A DNA stretch of 64,000 bases, from NCBI RefSeq assembly GCF_014648915.1, contig NZ_BMSA01000018.1, forward strand, positions 124,001-188,000. Direction: 5' to 3'. Positions 9,289 through 17,960 of the stretch are shown piece by piece. This DNA comes from Streptomyces phaeofaciens (GTDB lineage: Bacteria; Actinomycetota; Actinomycetes; Streptomycetales; Streptomycetaceae). Both the position numbers and the translations under genes were made by a program. The notes beneath the pieces are model-generated. The model was not told the DNA's origin. It worked only from the letters and a program-made list of their open reading frames with translations, and made no database searches. Position 1 is the first letter of the stretch; every line of letters begins with the position of its first letter.

Positions 9289-10086
9289 ATGACTGATTCC
9301 CCCCACGACGACTCCGTGGAGCAGGCCGGCGCCACCCGCAGGTCCGTCATCGCCACCCTGGGCGGCGCGGCCCTCGGCGTGACCGCCCTCGGATTCGCGG
9401 CGTCGCAGGCAGGAGCCTCGCAGGCGGCAGCCGAGGATCGAGGCAGCACGCCCCGAGCCGCCGCCGAACTGGACGCGGCCTGTGTCCTGACGCCCGAGCA
9501 GACCGAAGGCCCCTACTACCTGGACCTGGAGACGGTCCGCAAGAACATCACCGAAGGCAAGGCAGGCGTACCGCTCACCCTGCGTGTGACGGTCGTCGAT
9601 GTCGCGACCTGCTTCCCGTTGCCCAACACGGCGGTCGACATCTGGCACTGCGACGCGCTGGGCGTCTACTCCGGCTATGTCGCGGGCGGCTCCACCCCGG
9701 ACACCACCTTCCTGCGAGGGGTGCAGCTGACCGACTCCACCGGCGTCGCGGAGTTCACCACCGTCTACCCCGGCTGGTACGTCGGCCGTGCGCTCCACAT
9801 CCACATCAAGACGCACACCGGCGGGACCGTGTCCAACGGGACCTACCACGGAGGCCATGTCTCCCACACGGGCCAGCTCTACTTCCCCGAGACCTACAAC
9901 ACCAGGATCGCGGCCCTGACCCCCTACCGCGGCAACACGGCCACCCGAACCCTCAACGCGAGGGACGGCATATACCGCAACGGCGGGTCCTCGACCCTGC
10001 TGACCGTCACCCAGGTCGGCAGCGACCTCGGCAAGGGAGTGACGGGCACCGTCGTACTCGGTGTCGATCCCGCCGCAACGCCCTGA
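9289..10086 (+). CDS. Exported intradiol ring-cleavage dioxygenase-like protein
   Basis: This 265-residue protein starts with a Tat-type signal (TRRSVIATLGGAALGV, then Ala-rich). The mature part holds CVLTPEQTEGPYYLD, VDIWHCDALGVYSGY and YPGWYVGRALHIHIK. The last two contain the tyrosines and the HxH pair that bind non-haem Fe(III) in intradiol dioxygenases. The family opens catechol-type rings between the two hydroxyls to give muconates. Secreted relatives in Streptomyces are thought to act on lignin-derived or antibiotic catechols. The gene is followed by a STAND-LuxR regulator 73 bases downstream, which may control it. Confidence 0.88.
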   Translation: MTDSPHDDSVEQAGATRRSVIATLGGAALGVTALGFAASQAGASQAAAEDRGSTPRAAAELDAACVLTPEQTEGPYYLDLETVRKNITEGKAGVPLTLRVTVVDVATCFPLPNTAVDIWHCDALGVYSGYVAGGSTPDTTFLRGVQLTDSTGVAEFTTVYPGWYVGRALHIHIKTHTGGTVSNGTYHGGHVSHTGQLYFPETYNTRIAALTPYRGNTATRTLNARDGIYRNGGSSTLLTVTQVGSDLGKGVTGTVVLGVDPAATP

Positions 10087-10159
10087 CCACCTCACGACGG
10101 CGGCCGGGCGGGCGGGTCCGGAAGGTTTCGCCCCAGAAGCCCGCGGCCAGGAATCGGGG

Positions 10160-12664
10160 ATGACCCGGCATCGAACATGTGAGGCGTGCGGAACCCCGCT
10201 GACCGCCGCACCACACGGCGGCCGGCCGGCCCGGTACTGCTCCAACGCATGCCGGCAACGGGCGTTCAGACTGCGTTCGACGCACCGACGTGCCGAGAGG
10301 GAACGCTCCGTCGCACCGGATGCGTCCTCACCGGATACGTCCTTACCGGATGCGTCCTTACCGGTTCCGGGCCGTGGGCTGCCGCAAGGGCTCGACTCCT
10401 TCGTGGGGCGACGGCAGGAGCTGGCCCAGCTGCGCACCCTGCTGAGGACATCGCGCCTGCTCACGCTGACTGGAGCCGGCGGCGTCGGCAAGACGCGGCT
10501 GGCTCTGGAGTTCGCCAAGGGGTTGCCCGAGCGTCACGCACGGGTGGACCTGGTCGCACTCGATTCGCTGCGCGACAGTGCCCCGCTCGCGCGATCCGTT
10601 GCCACCGCACTGGGCTTGGGTGAGCGGGCGGGGCAGTCCGGCACCGACGTGCTCGTCCGTGCGATCGGCGGCTCCCGCCGGCTGCTGATCATGGACAACT
10701 GCGAGCATCTGGCGGAGTCGTGTGCCCGGCTCGCCACAACCTTGCTGAGCCGCTGCCCCGGGCTACGGATCCTGGCCACCAGCAGGGAAGCCCTGCGGGT
10801 ACCCGGCGAGACCGTGTTCCGGGTCGGCGAACTGTCCGTACCACCGGACGGTACCGGGAGCGATCCCACCGCCCTTCTGCGGTCCGACGCGGTCCGGCTG
10901 TTCGTCGAACGTGCCGCAAGCCGCGCACCGGGCTTCACACTCGGGCGCGACAACGGCGCGGCCGTCGCCGAGATATGCCGCCGCCTGGACGGGCTGACGC
11001 TCGCCGTCGAACTCGCGGCGCGTCGCGTCGGCACCCTTCCGCTCGGCGACATCCTCGCGGGACTGGACAACCACCTGTTTCCGTTGTCGCTCCTTACCGA
11101 CGACAACCGGATCGGCCCCCACCGCCACGACGGGCTGGCCGCGGCGATCGACTGGAGCCATCGTCTCCTCGATCCGGAGGAACAGGCGGTCTTCCGGCGT
11201 CTGGCAGTGCTCGTCGGCGGCTTCGACGCGCGGGCGGCCCAGGCGATCTGCGCCGGCGGCGGTGTCGCTCCCGGCCGCGTCTTCCGCATTCTGGGCGCTC
11301 TTGAGGCCAAGTCACTGATCGCGCGGCTGCCGGGAGACACCGAGCCGGCGCGGTTCCACCAGCTGAGTGCCATCCGCGCCTACGCACGGGAACGCCTGGT
11401 CGTGTCCGGCGAGCTCCACGCCGTCCAGCAGCAGACCATCGAGTGGCTGAACGGCCTCGCGGACCTGGTCGGCAACGAGGTGTTCGCCGACCAGACCGGC
11501 GGTCTGTTCCTCGCCGAACGCGACAATCTCGCGGTGGCCCTCGCCGACACAGCCGACCGCGACTCAGCACGGTACAGGCGGCTGTCGTTGGAACTGGCCC
11601 GCGTGCACTACCAGCAGGAGCAGCCCTCGGCTGCCCGTTCGCTGCTGGACGGACTGCTCCGGGAGACCGACGAGCCGGCTCTCGGCGGCGCGGTGGCCGC
11701 ACTCGCCACGCGCGTGGCCTGCCAGCAGTCGGACTTGGCACAAGCGCTGCTCCTCGGCGAGCGTGCGGTGCACCTGGAACGCACGCACGGTCACCCCGCT
11801 GGACTTGCCAACGCCCTGGACGCAAGGGCGGCGGCACGGCTGTGCCGCGGTGAGTTCGCCGCGGCCGTCGCCGACCTGCGCGAGTGCCTGAACCTCGTCG
11901 AGGCGCTCGGCAGACCCCACGACACCGCTTGGTGCACCCATCACCTGGCCTGGGCCCTGCTCCAGGCGGGCGGGGAAGCCGAGGCCGACGGGTTGATGGA
12001 CCGCTGCCTGCCGGTCTTGAGGGAACACGCGCATTGGAGCCGGGCGGCGGCCGCCCTGCACACCGCGGGAGCTGTGCGCCTGGCCCTCGGCCGTCTGCAG
12101 AATGCCGAGGATCTGTTCGCCGAAGTCCTGGGGATCGTCCCGAAGGGGAGTTTCCACGCGCTGTACCCCGTTGAGGGCCTGGCGCTCGTGGCCGCCGAGA
12201 GCGGCGACATGCGCCGAACCCTACGCCTGTACGAGGCGAGCGCACAGGCACGCCGTCAGCTGGACACCGAGCCGGAGGCGCCATGGCGACGGCGTGTGGA
12301 ACAAGCCGCGGTTCGCGCGCGAACCCTGCTGCCGGCAGCCGCTCGGGACGCAGCCCTCAGCGGGGGGCGCCGGCTGCGCGGGGACCGGCTCGTCGCATAC
12401 GCCCTGCGGACGAGACCGGGCAACCTCCGTACCGCGACGGACACCGCCGCAGCAGCCGCGGAGCGGTCCCTTCTCACAGGACGGGAGTCCATGGTCGTCG
12501 AACTCGTCGCCGAGGGACTGACCAATCGCCAGATCGCGGAGCGGCTCGGCCTGTCGCCGCGTACCGTCGCCACCCATCTGGACAAAGTCCGGGACAAGCT
12601 GGGGCTGCGATCACGCACCCGGATCGCCCTGTGGGCGGCCACTCGGTCCAGGGAGGGTTCCTGA
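10160..12664 (+). CDS. Zinc-ribbon STAND ATPase with C-terminal LuxR HTH
   Basis: The ATG at 10160 gives 834 residues; an upstream frame would overlap the dioxygenase gene. Residues 7-31 form a small Cys4 zinc ribbon (Cys7, Cys10, Cys27, Cys31), of the type seen in proteins that read CEACGTPL...YCSNACRQRAF. A STAND ATPase follows, with the P-loop GAGGVGKT (Lys111), LLIMDNCEH (Walker B) and GLTLAVELAA (GLPL-like). A helical TPR-like region then leads to a LuxR HTH near 770-830 (LTNRQIAERLGLSPRTVATH). It should be a large ATP-dependent transcriptional activator. Position right behind the dioxygenase suggests local control. Confidence 0.85.
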   Translation: MTRHRTCEACGTPLTAAPHGGRPARYCSNACRQRAFRLRSTHRRAERERSVAPDASSPDTSLPDASLPVPGRGLPQGLDSFVGRRQELAQLRTLLRTSRLLTLTGAGGVGKTRLALEFAKGLPERHARVDLVALDSLRDSAPLARSVATALGLGERAGQSGTDVLVRAIGGSRRLLIMDNCEHLAESCARLATTLLSRCPGLRILATSREALRVPGETVFRVGELSVPPDGTGSDPTALLRSDAVRLFVERAASRAPGFTLGRDNGAAVAEICRRLDGLTLAVELAARRVGTLPLGDILAGLDNHLFPLSLLTDDNRIGPHRHDGLAAAIDWSHRLLDPEEQAVFRRLAVLVGGFDARAAQAICAGGGVAPGRVFRILGALEAKSLIARLPGDTEPARFHQLSAIRAYARERLVVSGELHAVQQQTIEWLNGLADLVGNEVFADQTGGLFLAERDNLAVALADTADRDSARYRRLSLELARVHYQQEQPSAARSLLDGLLRETDEPALGGAVAALATRVACQQSDLAQALLLGERAVHLERTHGHPAGLANALDARAAARLCRGEFAAAVADLRECLNLVEALGRPHDTAWCTHHLAWALLQAGGEAEADGLMDRCLPVLREHAHWSRAAAALHTAGAVRLALGRLQNAEDLFAEVLGIVPKGSFHALYPVEGLALVAAESGDMRRTLRLYEASAQARRQLDTEPEAPWRRRVEQAAVRARTLLPAAARDAALSGGRRLRGDRLVAYALRTRPGNLRTATDTAAAAAERSLLTGRESMVVELVAEGLTNRQIAERLGLSPRTVATHLDKVRDKLGLRSRTRIALWAATRSREGS

Positions 12665-12828
12665 CGACACGAGGCGCCAGGCGTAATGAGCATGAGCGTT
12701 GTCGACGCCGACCGGCCTTGATCATGGCGAAGACCCCGGTCCGGTGCGGTGGAGATGGTCAGGCTCCACATCACACACCGTGGCCTTCGTGGTTCCCCGG
12801 CGGCCGACGGGGGTACGGCCCTTGCCGG

Positions 12829-13788
12829 TCAGCCGTCGGTCCGCGGTCCGTGTCCGGACGGCTCGCGGACGGTCGTGTGCGGGGTCCGGGAGCGCAGGCG
12901 GCGCAGCATCCGGGCGTCCTCGAAGCCCACCTGCCGGGCCGCTGATTCCACCGTGGCGCCATGGTCGATCAGATGCTCGGCGTGTTCGACCCGGAGTGTC
13001 TGCTGGTAGCGCAGCGGGGTGAGACCGCCGGTGGCGCGGTGGAAGAGCCGGGTCAGGGTGCGTTCGCTGACGCCCGCGCCCGCGGCCAGGTGTGCGAGCG
13101 GCAGCGGTTCGGTGAAGCGCGCGTCGATGAGGTCCTGGACGCGGTGGACGGCGTCGTCCAGGTGGGACCGGTGCCGCAGCATGGCGCTGTCCTGCGGCTC
13201 GTGGCCGTTGCGGCGGGCGTACACGACCATGTCCCGGGCCACCTGGGCGGCCAGTGCGGGGCCGTGGCGGACGGCCAGCAGGTGCAGTGCCAGGTCGATG
13301 CCGCTGGCGATGCCCGCCGAGGTCACGACCCGGTCGTCGGTCGTGAACAGCACGTCCCGGACCAGGAGGGCGTGGGGATGACGGGCGGCCAGTTCGTCCT
13401 GGTGGTCGTGGTGCGTGGTGCACCTGCGCCCGTCCAGCAGTCCGGCCCGGCCCAGCGCCTCGGCCCCGGCGCACACGCTGGCGACGGTGCCGCCGGCGGC
13501 ATGGTGCTCGCGCAGCCACGCCGACCCGGCATCGCTCAGCGCGGGCCCGCCGCCCAGCGTCCGTGTCCGCCAGCCCGGCACCACGATGAGGTCGTCGCCG
13601 TTCAGCTGCGGCCACCGGGTCCGCGCGATCAGCGGCAGGCCCTGGGCGCTGAGCACCTGCTCGTGCTCGGCGACGTACGCGATGCGGTAGGGCTGCCCGA
13701 AGTCCGCCGCGGTGCTGAAGACCTGTGCCGGTCCGGCCAGGTCGAGGAGGTGGACGCCGGGCAGCAGGACGAAGACGACGAGGCTCAC
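12829..13788 (-). CDS. GlxA-family transcriptional regulator (DJ-1/PfpI plus AraC HTH)
   Basis: Starting at the GTG that overlaps the upstream gene's stop (GTGA), the protein has 319 residues. Residues 1-170 form a class-I glutamine amidotransferase-like DJ-1/PfpI domain with VFVLLPGVHLLDLAGP and the nucleophile elbow SVCAGAEALG. The rest is an AraC-type double HTH (LAAGAGVSERTLTRLFHRAT, then AARQVGF). In this family the amidotransferase-like part usually senses a small amide or amino compound. Translation is coupled to the isochorismatase-family hydrolase gene, suggesting the regulator responds to its substrate or product. Confidence 0.88.
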   Translation of the reverse strand: MSLVVFVLLPGVHLLDLAGPAQVFSTAADFGQPYRIAYVAEHEQVLSAQGLPLIARTRWPQLNGDDLIVVPGWRTRTLGGGPALSDAGSAWLREHHAAGGTVASVCAGAEALGRAGLLDGRRCTTHHDHQDELAARHPHALLVRDVLFTTDDRVVTSAGIASGIDLALHLLAVRHGPALAAQVARDMVVYARRNGHEPQDSAMLRHRSHLDDAVHRVQDLIDARFTEPLPLAHLAAGAGVSERTLTRLFHRATGGLTPLRYQQTLRVEHAEHLIDHGATVESAARQVGFEDARMLRRLRSRTPHTTVREPSGHGPRTDG

Positions 13789-14336
13789 GTCTGCGAGGGT
13801 GCCAGCTCCGCCTCCAGTTCTGCCACTGTGGTGATCCGGGCGAACCGGTCGCGCAGGACCGCTTCGGTGCGTTCGATGATCGCCTCGGCGGAGAGGTCGC
13901 CGATGGGGTTGGTCGTCGTGGCGTCGGTGACGAAGACCATCCGGTACCCGAGGTCGCTGCCGACCCGGGTCGTGGTCTCCACGCACTGCTCGGTGCGGAT
14001 TCCGCAGACCACGAGCTCGCGCACGCCCGCCTCGGTCAGCAGCTGTTGCAGGTTGGTGGTGGTGAAGGCGTTGTGGGAGGTCTTGTGCAGGACGGGCTCG
14101 CCCGGCTCCGGCTGAGCCAGCTCCTCCAGCAGACGGACGTGCCCCTGGGCGGGATCGAACACGTCGCCGCTGCCCGGCTCCGAGTGCAGGACCCAGACGA
14201 CGAGGTCGCCGGCCGCGCGGGCGAGGGCTACCAGCCGGTTGACCGGTTCGGCGATCTCCGGATCGGCGATCTGCTTCCACAGCGGGCGAGCCCGGAAGGA
14301 CTCCTGGACATCGATGACGATCAGCGCTCTGCTCAT
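13785..14336 (-). CDS. Isochorismatase/nicotinamidase-like cysteine hydrolase
   Basis: The 183-residue protein has the Asp-Lys-Cys triad layout of the family: LIVIDVQESF (Asp), VLHKTSHNAF (Lys) and VVCGIRTEQCVE (Cys). These enzymes hydrolyse amides or enol ethers such as nicotinamide, N-carbamoyl compounds or isochorismate. The substrate here is not evident. It is the first gene of a two-gene unit with the GlxA-type regulator. The ATG used is preceded by only a weak ribosome-binding site. Confidence 0.88.
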   Translation of the reverse strand: MSRALIVIDVQESFRARPLWKQIADPEIAEPVNRLVALARAAGDLVVWVLHSEPGSGDVFDPAQGHVRLLEELAQPEPGEPVLHKTSHNAFTTTNLQQLLTEAGVRELVVCGIRTEQCVETTTRVGSDLGYRMVFVTDATTTNPIGDLSAEAIIERTEAVLRDRFARITTVAELEAELAPSQT

Positions 14337-14453
14337 GCCATCGATGATGACCTGCGGAGATGCCCGAATCGTAGACCCGATCCGGGCCGGCACCGGAACG
14401 ATCCGGTCAGCATGCAGGGCCGGGCGATGCGCTCGGCACGAGGAGGAACGAGC

Positions 14454-14640
14454 ATGGGGTTGCTGACCATCGGGGCGGTCGCGAAGGCGTCCCGGCTGTC
14501 GCCGAAGGCCCTGCGTCTTTTCGACGAGCTCGGCCTGCTGCCCCCGTCCGCGTCGACCCGGTTGCCGGCTACCGCCCGTACGCACCGGAACAGCTGGACC
14601 AGGCCCGACTGCGCCGAACACCTTGTCTCCCGAGAGGTGT
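14454..14640 (+). pseudogene. MerR-family regulator, frameshifted and truncated
   Basis: The frame opens with LLTIGAVAKASRLSPKALRL and FDELGLLPP, the HTH and first wing of a MerR regulator. The continuation RVDPVAGYRPYAPEQLDQAR is found in another frame immediately after the C-run near 14540, so a small indel has broken the gene. The effector-binding domain is missing altogether, because the sequence runs into the end of the LysE gene. It is a dead fragment. Confidence 0.7.
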
Positions 14641-14674
14641 CGGACACGGTGGTGGTGGGTGGTGGCTGCCGGTC

Positions 14675-15295
14675 TCAGCCGGAAGCCGTGGCGACCGCGA
14701 GGCCGAAGCCGATCAGCGCGACGCCCGTGGTCCGCCCGAGCGCACGACGGATCCGGGGCTTGTGGAGGACCGGTCCGGCCCTGGACAGCAGGAGGACGTA
14801 GCTGCCCAGCCAGGCCAGGGTGAGCGTGGCGTGGAGGAGGACGAGGAGTGTCATGGCCCAGGCGGAGGACAGCCCGGGAGGGGCCAGCGTGGGGAGCAGT
14901 CCGGTGTAGAAGACGGCGATCTTCGGGTTGAGGACGTTGGTGACCAGGCCCGTCCGCCATGGGCTCCCCGAGGCGGCGGGACCGGTATCCGTGTGGCCGG
15001 GGTGTGCGGCGCTGCGGTTGTGCCACAGCGCCTGCCCGCCCAGGAACACCAGATAGCCGGCGCCGAGGAGCTTGACGGACAGATGGGCGGCGGGTGATGC
15101 GGCGAGCACGGCCGTGAGCCCGGCCACGGTCAGCGCGCCCCACAGCAGTAGCCCGGTCGCGATCCCGCCCACGGTCCGCAGCGCGTCCCCGGCGCCGGCC
15201 GCGAGGGCGCGTCCGGTCACCACCGCCATGTCCGGGCCGGGCGCGATGGTCAGCAGGCCGAGGACACCGAACGCGACGACGAAGTGGGTCAGCAC
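14675..15295 (-). CDS. LysE/RhtB-family amino-acid exporter
   Basis: The 206-residue hydrophobic protein has six predicted helices and the family's start GVLGLLTIAPGPDMAVVTGR. A second conserved block, GLVTNVLNPKIAVFYTGLLP, follows. LysE/RhtB proteins export amino acids or related metabolites. Its ATG overlaps the end of the upstream PLP-enzyme gene by seven bases, so the two form an operon. The exporter probably relieves accumulation of an amino acid handled by that enzyme. Confidence 0.9.
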   Translation of the reverse strand: MLTHFVVAFGVLGLLTIAPGPDMAVVTGRALAAGAGDALRTVGGIATGLLLWGALTVAGLTAVLAASPAAHLSVKLLGAGYLVFLGGQALWHNRSAAHPGHTDTGPAASGSPWRTGLVTNVLNPKIAVFYTGLLPTLAPPGLSSAWAMTLLVLLHATLTLAWLGSYVLLLSRAGPVLHKPRIRRALGRTTGVALIGFGLAVATASG

Positions 15296-16437
15296 GCCGA
15301 CGACCTCGCGGTCGATCCGTGACCGGTGCCGGAGTGCGGGTTGGCCGCCGTGCCCTCGGTGTTCAGCAGCACGACCACCGACGACGGCCCGAGCCCCAGG
15401 GCCGTACGGCGATCCTCCGCGCCCACGCCGGTGAGCGCCGCGCGCAGCCCGGCGAGCGCCGCGGCCCCGCAGGGGCCCGAGGAGACACCGAGGGCCGCGA
15501 GATCACCGGCCGCGCGGGCGCTGTCGGTGTCGGCGACGGCGATGGCGGCGTCCAGCCCGCCGTGCAGATGGGGCCAGGCGATGCTGGACGGCGTCCCGCA
15601 GTTCAGCCCGGCCATGCTCGTCTCGCCGGTGGTGACACTGACCGGTTCGCCGACGGTGAGGCTCGCCAGGACGCAGGCCGCCGCCACCGGTTCCACCGCC
15701 AGCAGCCCCGCGGCACGTTCGGACGGGCGGCTGCGGTAGTGCGTGACCACGGCCTGGGCCAGAGACCCGACGCCCGCGGGCACGGAGACGAGATCCGGGC
15801 CTTCGGCGACACCTTCGGCCGCCAGTTGCTCGTCGATCTCGGCGCACAGCGTGGAATAGCCCTCGACGATCCACCCGGGAATCCGCTCATAGCCCGCCCA
15901 GGCGGTGTCCTGGACCAGGACCGCGTCCGGCCCCGCAGCCGCCGCGGCCGCCAGACGCACGGCCTCGTCGTACGGCCCGGCGACCTCGGTGACCTGCGCC
16001 CGCTCGGCGGCGATGGCCTCCACGGCCCGCGGGTGCACGCCCTGCGGAACGAAGACGTGGGCATGCTGCCCGAGCAGACGTGCCACGCGGGCCACGGCAC
16101 GGCCGTGGTTGCCGTCGGTGGCGGTCACCAGCGTGACCGGGCCGGGTGCGTCACCGTTCGCGGTCCGCTCGGCGAGGGTTCGGTGGACCGCCCAGGATGC
16201 ACCCAGCGCCTTGAACGCGGGCAGCCCCAGACGGCACGACTCGTCCTTGACGAAGACCCGACCGACCGCCGACTCCGCCGCCAACCGAGGGAGTTCGATC
16301 AACGGGGTGGGTGCGTAGTCGGGCAGCGCGGCGTGAAAGCCACGCACCTCGGCGGGTGCGGGCGCACACCGCCACATGCGGGCGCCGGGCCGCGCGAACC
16401 ACGGCGGCGGACGGAGAGAGGAAGCGGTGTCAGTCAC
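15289..16437 (-). CDS. Diaminopropionate ammonia-lyase-like PLP enzyme
   Basis: The 382-residue protein is a fold-type II PLP enzyme. It has PTPLIELPRLA, the Schiff-base lysine in LPAFKALGAS, the asparagine loop TATDGNHGRAVA and a glycine-rich phosphate loop (SVPAGVGSLAQA). The block GETSMAGLNCGTPS is typical of 2,3-diaminopropionate ammonia-lyases, which convert the substrate to pyruvate and ammonia. Other substrates such as serine or threonine cannot be excluded. It is co-transcribed with the LysE exporter and divergent from a LysR regulator 117 bases away, the usual arrangement for LysR control. Confidence 0.82.
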   Translation of the reverse strand: MTDTASSLRPPPWFARPGARMWRCAPAPAEVRGFHAALPDYAPTPLIELPRLAAESAVGRVFVKDESCRLGLPAFKALGASWAVHRTLAERTANGDAPGPVTLVTATDGNHGRAVARVARLLGQHAHVFVPQGVHPRAVEAIAAERAQVTEVAGPYDEAVRLAAAAAAGPDAVLVQDTAWAGYERIPGWIVEGYSTLCAEIDEQLAAEGVAEGPDLVSVPAGVGSLAQAVVTHYRSRPSERAAGLLAVEPVAAACVLASLTVGEPVSVTTGETSMAGLNCGTPSSIAWPHLHGGLDAAIAVADTDSARAAGDLAALGVSSGPCGAAALAGLRAALTGVGAEDRRTALGLGPSSVVVLLNTEGTAANPHSGTGHGSTARSSAC

Positions 16438-16554
16438 CCGACCAGGATCCGACCCGTTCCTGAGATCGGTCCAGCGAATGTTTCCGACCTATACTCATCG
16501 AGGAATCCGATGATTCGGCCGTCTGTCCGGGACGGTGGAGAGAGCGGGCCGACC

Positions 16555-17475
16555 ATGTTCGATCTGCACCGACTGCGCCTGCTGCGCGAACTCAAGCACC
16601 GCGGCACGCTCGCAGCCGTCGCCGCGGCCCTGTCGTACGCCCCCTCCTCCGTCTCCCAGCAGCTCTCCCAGCTCGAAGCCGAGGTCGGCGTACCACTGCT
16701 GGAACCGGTGGGGCGGCGGGTGCGGCTCACCGAGCAGGCGGAGATCCTCGTCGCCCATACCGAAGCGGTCCTCGAACGCCTGGAACGCGCGGAGGCGGAC
16801 ATCGCCGCCTCCCTGACCGACCTGACCGGCACCCTGCGCATCGCCTCCTTCCAGACGGCCGCCCTGGCGCTCGTACCGACGGCGCTCGGCCTGCTGCGTG
16901 ACCTGCACCCCCATCTGCGCGTCCACGTCACCCAGTTGGAACCGGAACAGGCCCTGCCCGCGCTCCAGGCGCGCGACTTCGACGTCGTCCTCGCCGAGGA
17001 GTACCCGCACAACCCCAACCCGCGACCCGCCGAACTCGAACAGGAAGACCTGCTCGACGACCCCCTGCACCTCGCGCTGCCCCGAAGTGCCGACAGCCCC
17101 GGCACCGACGGCCCGACGGCCGCGCTCCGCTCGCTCGCCGACCACCCCTGGGTGATGGAACCCGCGGGCACGCCCGCACGGCACTGGGCCATGTCCCTGT
17201 GCCGGGACGCCGGCTTCGAACCCGACGTACGGTTCGAGACCACCGACCTCCTGCTCCACCTCCGCCTCGTCGAGCAGGACCATGCCGCGGCCTTCCTCCC
17301 CGACCTCGTCTGGAGCGGGCGGCCCCCGACCGTCGCACTGCGGCGGCTGCCCCGCGGCCGGCGCACACGCCGGGTCTTCACCGCCGTACGCCGCGGCCGC
17401 GGCCGGCACCCCACCGTCCTGGCGTGCCGGGACGCCCTCCGACGGGCGGCAGCCCAGCGCACCGACGAGACGTAG
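16555..17475 (+). CDS. LysR-family transcriptional regulator
   Basis: From the ATG at 16555 the protein is 306 residues. The N-terminal winged HTH reads MFDLHRLRLLRELKHRGTLA, with VAAALSYAPSSVSQQLSQLE, and is followed by a periplasmic-binding-protein-like effector domain. It is divergent from the ammonia-lyase/LysE operon and probably controls it. An in-frame ATG at 16510 has a better-placed GAGG and would add 15 residues. The inner start is preferred because the family normally begins a few residues before the HTH. Confidence 0.87.
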   Translation: MFDLHRLRLLRELKHRGTLAAVAAALSYAPSSVSQQLSQLEAEVGVPLLEPVGRRVRLTEQAEILVAHTEAVLERLERAEADIAASLTDLTGTLRIASFQTAALALVPTALGLLRDLHPHLRVHVTQLEPEQALPALQARDFDVVLAEEYPHNPNPRPAELEQEDLLDDPLHLALPRSADSPGTDGPTAALRSLADHPWVMEPAGTPARHWAMSLCRDAGFEPDVRFETTDLLLHLRLVEQDHAAAFLPDLVWSGRPPTVALRRLPRGRRTRRVFTAVRRGRGRHPTVLACRDALRRAAAQRTDET

Positions 17476-17960
17476 GACGCCGCACCGGCCGCGGGCCGGA
17501 CCACCTCGTCGGCCACTTCCACACGGCGGACACCGGCCCATGTGCGCCGACCTCGGCCGTCGCCTGTTCGCTCCGGGTGGAGTGGTTCGAGGACCACACC
17601 ACTTCCGCGACGGCCTTCGCCGAAGTGCTCGGCGACGACGTCGACCGCGTGGTGGCCGAACAGTCGGACACCCCTCTCCGCCGAGCCGGCCCTCCTCGAC
17701 GAGCTGGAACTCCCCGCGAACACTCAGCACAATGCCGTCCGGGACCACCAGAGGCGCCCCCGGCACGGCCGCGGTGCCGGAGCCCGGCCGGGGCTGCCCG
17801 GCCGGTCACCACTTCCACTGCGGCGGCATCCCGAAAGGAGCAGAATGGGAAGGGAGGGCGTCCGGGCCACCGAGGACCCACGGACGCCGAACTGCCTCCG
17901 TGCCGTGCGATGAAGCCGCGATCTCGAATGCCCGCGGCGCCCAGTGAAGGAGGGGTGGCC
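17476..17960. other. Intergenic stretch without a supported gene
   Basis: These 485 bases lie between the LysR gene and the metalloprotease gene. Several open frames cross it on both strands, including one on the minus strand reading GVRLFGHHAVDVVAEHFGE, but none continues as a recognisable protein. It may hold decayed coding sequence. The last 20 bases contain the GAAGGAGG ribosome-binding site of the next gene. Confidence 0.4.

Noticed and set aside
7606..10518. A 970-codon minus-strand fusion of the MFS transporter with an upstream domain
   Set aside because: The upstream part is antisense to the dioxygenase and regulator genes. The ATG at 9024 with its ribosome-binding site gives a normal-length DHA2 transporter.
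17476..17960. Possible gene in the gap between LysR and the metalloprotease
   Set aside because: Frames on both strands lack motifs, and only short coding-like pieces appear in different frames.
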